A stretch of 38,528 nt of DNA. Source: an uncultured Allomuricauda sp. GTDB taxonomy: Bacteria > Bacteroidota > Bacteroidia > Flavobacteriales > Flavobacteriaceae. Shown piece by piece: positions 33,565-38,528 of the stretch; within the stretch, counting starts at the first letter, position 1; every line of letters starts with the position of its first letter. The DNA lies in NCBI RefSeq assembly GCF_947258355.1, contig NZ_CAMYIC010000021.1:1-38528 (forward strand), in the 5' to 3' direction. The notes beneath the pieces were generated by a model. The model was not told the origin of the DNA, did no database searches, and was given only the letters and a program-made list of their open reading frames with translations. Both the position numbers and the translations under genes were made by a program.

Positions 33565-34518
33565 TTAAAAAAGTTCCTTGGCAATCGCCTTAACATTATC
33601 TGATTTTCCCATCGAATAATAATGTAATACAGGGACTCCAGCTTCCTTTAATTCTTTTGATTGTTGAACGGCCCATTCCACCCCAACTTGACGCACTTCC
33701 TTGTTGTTTTTACAGGCTTCGACCGCATCTATCAAATCTTGGGGAATATCTACTCTAAAAACTTGTGGCAACAAGTGCAAATGCCGTTTTACGGCGATTG
33801 GTTTTATACCTGGTATGATAGGCACATCAATACCCATTTCACGGGCCGCCTCCACAAAATCGAAGAATTTCTGATTATCAAAAAACATCTGGGTCACCAC
33901 ATAATCGGCTCCCAAGTCCACCTTTTCCTTCAACCGTTTTAAATCGGATTGCAACGATGGGGCTTCCATATGTTTCTCTGGATATCCCGCCACACCAATA
34001 CAAAAATCACCACAATCAGTTGATTCAATGGAATCATGCAAATAGTTCCCTTGGTTGACATCTTGAATTTGTTTAACCAATTCAGATGCAAATTGGTGTC
34101 CTCCCTTGGTGGGAGTAAAATACCTTTCCTCTTTTCTGGCATCACCACGCAGTGCCATTACATTTTCGATTTCCAGATATTGACAGTCCACCAATAAGTA
34201 TTCTGTTTCCTCTTTGGTGAAACCACCGCAAATCACGTGGGGAACGGTATCCACGTCATATTTATGTTTCAATGAAGCACATATACCCAGGGTTCCGGGA
34301 CGGGTACGCGTCAATTTTTTGTCCAACAGACCATCTCTTTCCTTATAAACATACTCCTCCCTAGAAGTGGTCACATCAATAAAAGGAGGTTTGAACTCCA
34401 TTAAAGGGTCTATGTTTTTATAGAGCTCTTGAATGCTTTTCCCTTTTACGGGTGGCACAATTTCAAAACTGAAAAGAGTTTCTCCGTTTGCTTTTTTTAT
34501 GTGATCGGTAATCTTCAT
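33565..34518 (-). CDS. metF: Methylenetetrahydrofolate reductase
   Basis: 317 residues. A TIM barrel with FSFEIVPPVKG at the N-terminus (Glu for FAD/NADH catalysis), DVTTSREEYV, HVICGGFTKEE, ALRGDARKEE and FVEAAREMGIDVPIIPGIKP. It makes 5-methyl-THF, the methyl donor for MetH. It is the third gene of the methionine transcript, starting 3 nt after the metH-2 stop, and so falls under the SAM riboswitch upstream of metH-1. Confidence 0.96.
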   Translation of the reverse strand: MKITDHIKKANGETLFSFEIVPPVKGKSIQELYKNIDPLMEFKPPFIDVTTSREEYVYKERDGLLDKKLTRTRPGTLGICASLKHKYDVDTVPHVICGGFTKEETEYLLVDCQYLEIENVMALRGDARKEERYFTPTKGGHQFASELVKQIQDVNQGNYLHDSIESTDCGDFCIGVAGYPEKHMEAPSLQSDLKRLKEKVDLGADYVVTQMFFDNQKFFDFVEAAREMGIDVPIIPGIKPIAVKRHLHLLPQVFRVDIPQDLIDAVEACKNNKEVRQVGVEWAVQQSKELKEAGVPVLHYYSMGKSDNVKAIAKELF

Positions 34519-34521
34519 CGC

Positions 34522-37278
34522 TTATTCATCAACTATATTCGGAGCTAGCCATTTTTGGGCTTCCTCCAATTTAATCTTTTTTCGCTCAGCAAAATCCTGA
34601 ACTTGGTCTTGTTTTATTTTTCCCAATCCAAAATACTTGGCCTCTGGATGACCAAAATAGTAGCCACTAACACTGGCAGCCGGCCACATAGCCAAACTAT
34701 CGGTGAGTTTCACCCCTATTTTTTCCTCTACCTCCATCATTTCCCAAATGGTCAACTTCTCCAAATGGTCTGGACAGGCGGGGTATCCAGGTGCGGGACG
34801 GATTCCACGATATTTTTCTTGAATCAATGCACGGTTATCCAAATCTTCATTAACTGCATAACCCCAGTATTTGGTTCTAACTTCTTTATGAAGATATTCA
34901 GCGAATGCTTCTGCAAATCTATCTGCCAAAGCTTTGATCATGATGGAATTGTAGTCATCGTGATTTTTTTCAAACTCCGCTGCCAATTCTTGCGTCCCGA
35001 ATCCTGTACTCACACAAAAACAGCCTATGTAATCCTGAATTCCAGAATCTTTGGGAGCAATAAAATCGGCCAGGGCGATATTGGGAACCCCTTCACGTTT
35101 TTTCAATTGTTGGCGGAGCGTTCTAAAAATGAAGGTTTTTGGTTCTTCTGTCATTTCGAGCGCAGTCGAGAAATCTGAAGAAGATAAGGTTTTCATATCA
35201 CCTCTCGACTGCGCTCGAGGTGACAAATACACTTCAACATCGTCATCATTCACCTGATTGGCAGGGAACAATCCAAAAATAGCTTTGGCCTTTAATAGCT
35301 TTTCATCCAAAATACGTTGTAAAAGCACCTTGGCATCCTTGAAAAGTTCTTTGGCCTGTTCACCAACAACCTCATCCGTCAAAATATCAGGATATTTACC
35401 GTGCAGGTCCCAGCTGCGAAAGAATGGTGACCAATCAATAAATTCCACCAATTTGTTCAAATCAAAATCCTCCAAAACCTGAATACCCAATTGGTTCGGT
35501 TTTTTGATATCGGACGGGTTCCAGTCAATTTGAAGCTTGTTCTTTCGCGCCTGCTCCAAACTCAAATATTCTTTTTGCTTACCGCGTTTTAAAAATTTCT
35601 CCCTAAAACTCTCATAATCCAATTTGATGGATTTTCTATACTTCACTGAAGTTTCATCCTGAAGCAAATCTCCTACCACGGTGACTGCTCTTGATGCATC
35701 GTTAACATGCACTACGGAATGACTGTATTGTGGATCTATCTTGACTGCCGTATGGGCTTTGCTTGTAGTAGCTCCACCGATCAAAAGGGGCACTTCAAAG
35801 TTTTGCCGTTCCATTTCCTTGGCCAAAAATACCATCTCGTCCAAAGATGGGGTAATCAGTCCGCTCAAGCCAATAATATCCACTTGCGCTTCCTTGGCCT
35901 TGTTGATGATTTTTTCTGGTGGCACCATCACACCTAAATCCACAATTTCGTAATTGTTACAGGCCAATACCACGCTCACGATATTTTTTCCGATATCGTG
36001 CACATCACCCTTTACGGTCGCCATCAAAATTTTCCCTGCCGCCTTCGCGTTTTTATCCTTGGATGCCTCAATATAAGGAGTTAGGTAGGCTACTGCCTTT
36101 TTCATTACCCGGGCGGATTTTACCACTTGTGGCAAAAACATTTTTCCACTTCCGAACAAATCCCCGACAACATTCATCCCTGTCATCAGATTCCCCTCGA
36201 TGACTTCCAAAGGTTTGGCAGCTTGTTGGCGGGCCTCTTCAACATCTTCAATAATATATTGGTCAATCCCCTTGACCAAGGCACGGGTAATCCGGTCTTG
36301 AAGCGGTTCTTCCCGCCAAGACAAATCAACCTTACTTTCTTTAGCAGTTCCCACAACGGTCTCTGCAAATTCCAATAGGCGTTCGGTGGCATCGTCCCTT
36401 CTATTGAGCAACACATTTTCGACATGTTCTAACAAATCTTTGGGAATATCATCGTATACTTCCAACATCATCGGGTTTACAATACCCATATTCATCCCAG
36501 CTTTTATCGCATGGAACAAAAAGGCCGAGTGCATTGCCTCACGAACGGGATTGTTCCCCCTAAACGAGAATGAAACATTACTCACACCTCCGCTAACACT
36601 ACAATGGGGGAGATTTTCACGCACCCAACGTGTTCCTTCAATAAAATCGATGGCGTTGTTCTTATGCTCATCCATTCCCGTGGCTACTGGGAAAACATTA
36701 AGGTCAAAAATGATATCCTCTGGAGGAAAATTCACTTCATTGACCAAAATATCGTACGAACGCTTAGCGATTTCAATTCGCCGTTCCAAGTTATCTGCCT
36801 GACCTACTTCATCAAAAGCCATAACGATTACGGCTGCACCGTATCGCTTGATGAGTTTTGCATGGCGTACAAATTCTTCCTTACCTTCTTTTAAACTGAT
36901 GGAATTCACCACACATTTCCCTTGCACCACTTGCAGTCCAGCTTCGATAATCTCCCATTTGGAGCTATCAATCATGATGGGGACTCGAGCAATATCGGGT
37001 TCGGAAACGATAAGGTTCAAAAATCTGACCATGGCTTCTTTTCCATCGATCAGACCATCGTCCATATTAATATCAATAATCTGGGCACCACCTTCCACTT
37101 GTTGACGGGCAATATCCAAAGCTTCATCGAACTTTTCTTCCTTGATTAATCTCAAGAACCTTTTGGAACCAGCCACATTGGTACGTTCCCCCACATTAAT
37201 GAAATTGCTTTCCGGGGTTACGACCAAAGGTTCGAGACCTGAAAGTTTTAAATATCGTTGTTCGTTATTCGTTGCCAT
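34522..37278 (-). CDS. metH: Methionine synthase, C-terminal protein (pterin, B12 and activation domains)
   Basis: 918 residues. Domain order is pterin-binding (about 15-290: [18 protein letters not shown]), cap and cobalamin-binding (about 310-560; DVHDIGKN with axial H427), and AdoMet-activation (about 590-918; [13 protein letters not shown]). It transfers a methyl group from methyl-THF through cobalamin. The Hcy-binding module is encoded separately by the next gene upstream. Residues 685-710 are a translated insertion, Ser-Arg-Gly-Asp-rich, produced by a 77-bp palindromic repeat (35149-35225). The reading frame is kept, and the flanks DDVEVY and FRTLRQQ match the E. coli activation domain. 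The enzyme is otherwise complete. Confidence 0.94.
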   Translation of the reverse strand: MATNNEQRYLKLSGLEPLVVTPESNFINVGERTNVAGSKRFLRLIKEEKFDEALDIARQQVEGGAQIIDINMDDGLIDGKEAMVRFLNLIVSEPDIARVPIMIDSSKWEIIEAGLQVVQGKCVVNSISLKEGKEEFVRHAKLIKRYGAAVIVMAFDEVGQADNLERRIEIAKRSYDILVNEVNFPPEDIIFDLNVFPVATGMDEHKNNAIDFIEGTRWVRENLPHCSVSGGVSNVSFSFRGNNPVREAMHSAFLFHAIKAGMNMGIVNPMMLEVYDDIPKDLLEHVENVLLNRRDDATERLLEFAETVVGTAKESKVDLSWREEPLQDRITRALVKGIDQYIIEDVEEARQQAAKPLEVIEGNLMTGMNVVGDLFGSGKMFLPQVVKSARVMKKAVAYLTPYIEASKDKNAKAAGKILMATVKGDVHDIGKNIVSVVLACNNYEIVDLGVMVPPEKIINKAKEAQVDIIGLSGLITPSLDEMVFLAKEMERQNFEVPLLIGGATTSKAHTAVKIDPQYSHSVVHVNDASRAVTVVGDLLQDETSVKYRKSIKLDYESFREKFLKRGKQKEYLSLEQARKNKLQIDWNPSDIKKPNQLGIQVLEDFDLNKLVEFIDWSPFFRSWDLHGKYPDILTDEVVGEQAKELFKDAKVLLQRILDEKLLKAKAIFGLFPANQVNDDDVEVYLSPRAQSRGDMKTLSSSDFSTALEMTEEPKTFIFRTLRQQLKKREGVPNIALADFIAPKDSGIQDYIGCFCVSTGFGTQELAAEFEKNHDDYNSIMIKALADRFAEAFAEYLHKEVRTKYWGYAVNEDLDNRALIQEKYRGIRPAPGYPACPDHLEKLTIWEMMEVEEKIGVKLTDSLAMWPAASVSGYYFGHPEAKYFGLGKIKQDQVQDFAERKKIKLEEAQKWLAPNIVDE
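35149..35225. repeat. Palindromic repeat element inserted inside metH
   Basis: Two 22-bp arms (35149-35170 and 35204-35225) match as inverted repeats at 20 of 22 positions, with core TCGAGCGCAGTCGAG in one and CTCGACTGCGCTCGA in the other, around a 33-bp spacer. The sequence is much more GC-rich and symmetric than the surrounding gene. Elements of this look occur in many copies in flavobacterial genomes (from memory); I see only one copy here. It is a REP- or MITE-like unit that entered coding sequence without breaking the frame. Confidence 0.8.
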
Positions 37279-37287
37279 AAACTTAAA

Positions 37288-38289
37288 CTATGCTGGAGTC
37301 AGAAGTTTTCTCGGTTCAACATCCTTTACCACATCCGCAATGGCCTTAATATGCTCTGGAGTGGTACCGCAACATCCACCAACGATGTTTACCAACCCTT
37401 TTTCCACATATTCCTTGATCTGCATTGCCATTTGCTCTGGGCTTTCATCGTATTCGCCAAAGGCGTTGGGCAATCCCGCATTTGGGTGGGCTGAAACGGC
37501 AAATTCAGACTTAGCCGACACCACCTCCAAATGGGGCACCAGTTGTTTGGCTCCCAAGGCACAATTAAACCCAACCGATAAAATCGGGATGTGGGAAACG
37601 GAAATCAAAAAGGCTTCGGCTGTTTGTCCTGACAACGTTCTTCCCGATGCATCGGTAATGGTACCACTGACCATTACTGGCACTTCAATATTTCGTTCAT
37701 CCTTTACCTCCTCGATGGCAAAAAGGGCCGCTTTTGCGTTAAGGGTATCAAATATGGTCTCTACCAATAATATGTCCGCTCCACCATCTAAAAGGGCCTC
37801 CACCTGTTGTTTGTAGGCTATTCGAAGTTCATCAAAGGATACGGCACGGTAGCCGGGGTCATTAACATCTGGAGACATACTGGCCGTTTTATTGGTCGGC
37901 CCTATACTTCCTGCCACAAACCTTGGCTTGTTTGGATTCTTTATAGTGAATTCTTCCGCTACTTCTTTTGCTAGTTTGGCGGATTCATAATTCAGTTCAT
38001 ATACCAATTCTTCCATGCCGTAATCCGCCATGGCAATAGTGGTCCCAGAAAATGTATTGGTTTCAATAATGTCCGCACCAGCTTCCAAGAACTTTCGATG
38101 GACTTCCTTTACGGCCTCAGGCTGGGTCAAGGACAACAAATCGTTGTTTCCCTTCAAATCACTGGGCCAATCCTTGAAACGTTCTCCCCTAAAATCAGCT
38201 TCTTCGAATTTATAGCGTTGCAGCATGGTGCCCATAGCCCCATCCAGCACTAAAATCCGTTTCTTCAATATGTCTTCAATTTTTTCCAT
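37288..38289 (-). CDS. metH: Methionine synthase, N-terminal homocysteine-binding protein
   Basis: 333 residues. This is the homocysteine S-methyltransferase module: [13 protein letters not shown] at the start, [19 protein letters not shown] and the zinc ligands C243 (FNCALGA), C306 and C307 (GGCCGTT). It corresponds to residues 1 to about 330 of a full-length MetH; the remaining domains are in the following gene, 9 nt downstream. Both would have to associate to form the enzyme. ATG at 38289 is fixed by the family start. A SAM-I riboswitch lies in the 5' leader. Confidence 0.95.
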   Translation of the reverse strand: MEKIEDILKKRILVLDGAMGTMLQRYKFEEADFRGERFKDWPSDLKGNNDLLSLTQPEAVKEVHRKFLEAGADIIETNTFSGTTIAMADYGMEELVYELNYESAKLAKEVAEEFTIKNPNKPRFVAGSIGPTNKTASMSPDVNDPGYRAVSFDELRIAYKQQVEALLDGGADILLVETIFDTLNAKAALFAIEEVKDERNIEVPVMVSGTITDASGRTLSGQTAEAFLISVSHIPILSVGFNCALGAKQLVPHLEVVSAKSEFAVSAHPNAGLPNAFGEYDESPEQMAMQIKEYVEKGLVNIVGGCCGTTPEHIKAIADVVKDVEPRKLLTPA

Positions 38290-38361
38290 ATACCATTTTC
38301 CTTCAAAAAAGGATGTAGTGAAATCAAGAAAAGTGCGTAGATGCTGTACTGTATGCTTTAC

Positions 38362-38500
38362 GTTATCCTTCCCCTTACAGGTTAAAATTCCTGGAGGTCT
38401 CGAAACCAGTTCAAGACAAGGGTAGAATGTAGCACCTTCTCGAAGTCGAGGGTTGCTAAGGCTTCACAGGGTCCAATCCCTCCACCTTTCTTGATAACAC
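38362..38500 (-). ncRNA. SAM-I (S-box) riboswitch upstream of metH
   Basis: Reading the minus strand, GTGTTATCAAGAAAGG starts the aptamer and GATAAC (38367-38362) closes helix P1. Between them are the S-box signatures GGTGGAGGGA, GTGAAGCC, AGCAACC and AAGGTGCTACATTC in the correct order, with the variable P3 and P4 arms. The domain binds SAM and lowers expression when methionine is plentiful. The 72 bases between aptamer and the metH ATG show a short TCCTT/AAGGA hairpin (38299-38313) next to the start but no clear T-run terminator, so control could be translational. A possible -7 element (TAAGTTGA, 38510-38503) lies just upstream. Confidence 0.93.
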
Positions 38501-38528
38501 TTTCAACTTATTAATGAACTGAACTGCA

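Noticed and set aside
34555..35178. 207-codon plus-strand frame over the metH 3' end
   Set aside because: Antisense to the conserved activation domain; its only notable feature is reading through the palindromic repeat.
37142..37816. 224-codon plus-strand frame
   Set aside because: Antisense shadow across the two metH genes; low-complexity Ser/Pro/Thr composition is typical of a mirrored frame.
38362..38500. tRNA-like look of the right edge
   Set aside because: GGTCCAATCCC-like pieces resemble a T arm, but no acceptor stem or anticodon arm forms, and the S-box signatures explain the segment.

Overview
The window looks like a chromosomal segment from a marine-type member of the Flavobacteriaceae (Bacteroidota), possibly close to Muricauda/Allomuricauda; the genus is a guess. 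Three things point to the family. Gliding-motility genes gldA, gldB and gldC are present. Exact Bacteroidota-type -7 boxes (TAnnTTTG) lie in front of several genes, and Shine-Dalgarno sequences are mostly absent. Lineage-typical proteins occur: a DAHP synthase with a C-terminal chorismate mutase, a MetH split into two proteins, and a DnaG without its usual zinc ligands. About 41 protein genes are supported. I see no rRNA, tRNA, CRISPR array, phage or complete IS element.

Layout. 0.3-3.3 kb (+): alpha/beta hydrolase, GTPase EngB, pirin and a secreted SH3-type protein. 3.4-4.7 kb (-): gldB-gldC. 4.8-6.4 kb (+): NAD synthetase and an orphan NarL-type response regulator. 6.4-8.4 kb (-): primase DnaG. 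8.5-12.0 kb (+): a secreted S15/CocE-type hydrolase, a lipoprotein, a HemG-like flavodoxin interrupted by one stop codon, and a small conserved protein. 12.0-16.6 kb: 2OG-Fe(II) oxygenase, zinc-ribbon protein, an ECF sigma / membrane protein / outer-membrane protein cluster, and a polyprenyl synthase. 16.8-22.1 kb (-): rlmN, queA, aroA, a MazG-like hydrolase, dtd and rsgA. 22.1-23.3 kb: two secreted proteins.

23.4-27.5 kb (-) is a compact aromatic amino-acid operon: pheA, aminotransferase, tyrA, DAHP synthase/chorismate mutase. In front of pheA sits an unannotated 23-codon leader ORF in which 10 of residues 5-16 are Phe, Tyr or Trp. It is followed by a perfect terminator hairpin with nine U residues ending 3 nt before the pheA start codon. 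The 3' end of the leader ORF can pair with the 5' arm of that terminator. This has all the parts of a ribosome-mediated transcription attenuator and is the most interesting object in the window.

27.7-30.5 kb (+): a small unknown protein with gldA, then a PLP decarboxylase. 30.5-33.5 kb (-): a class C beta-lactamase-fold hydrolase, a GIN-domain lipoprotein and a PagL-like lipid A deacylase. 33.5-38.5 kb (-): metF and the two halves of metH, headed by a SAM-I (S-box) riboswitch. The second metH half carries a 77-bp palindromic repeat inserted in frame. Thus two amino-acid pathways in this window are each headed by a cis-acting RNA: a translated leader for aromatics and a metabolite aptamer for methionine.
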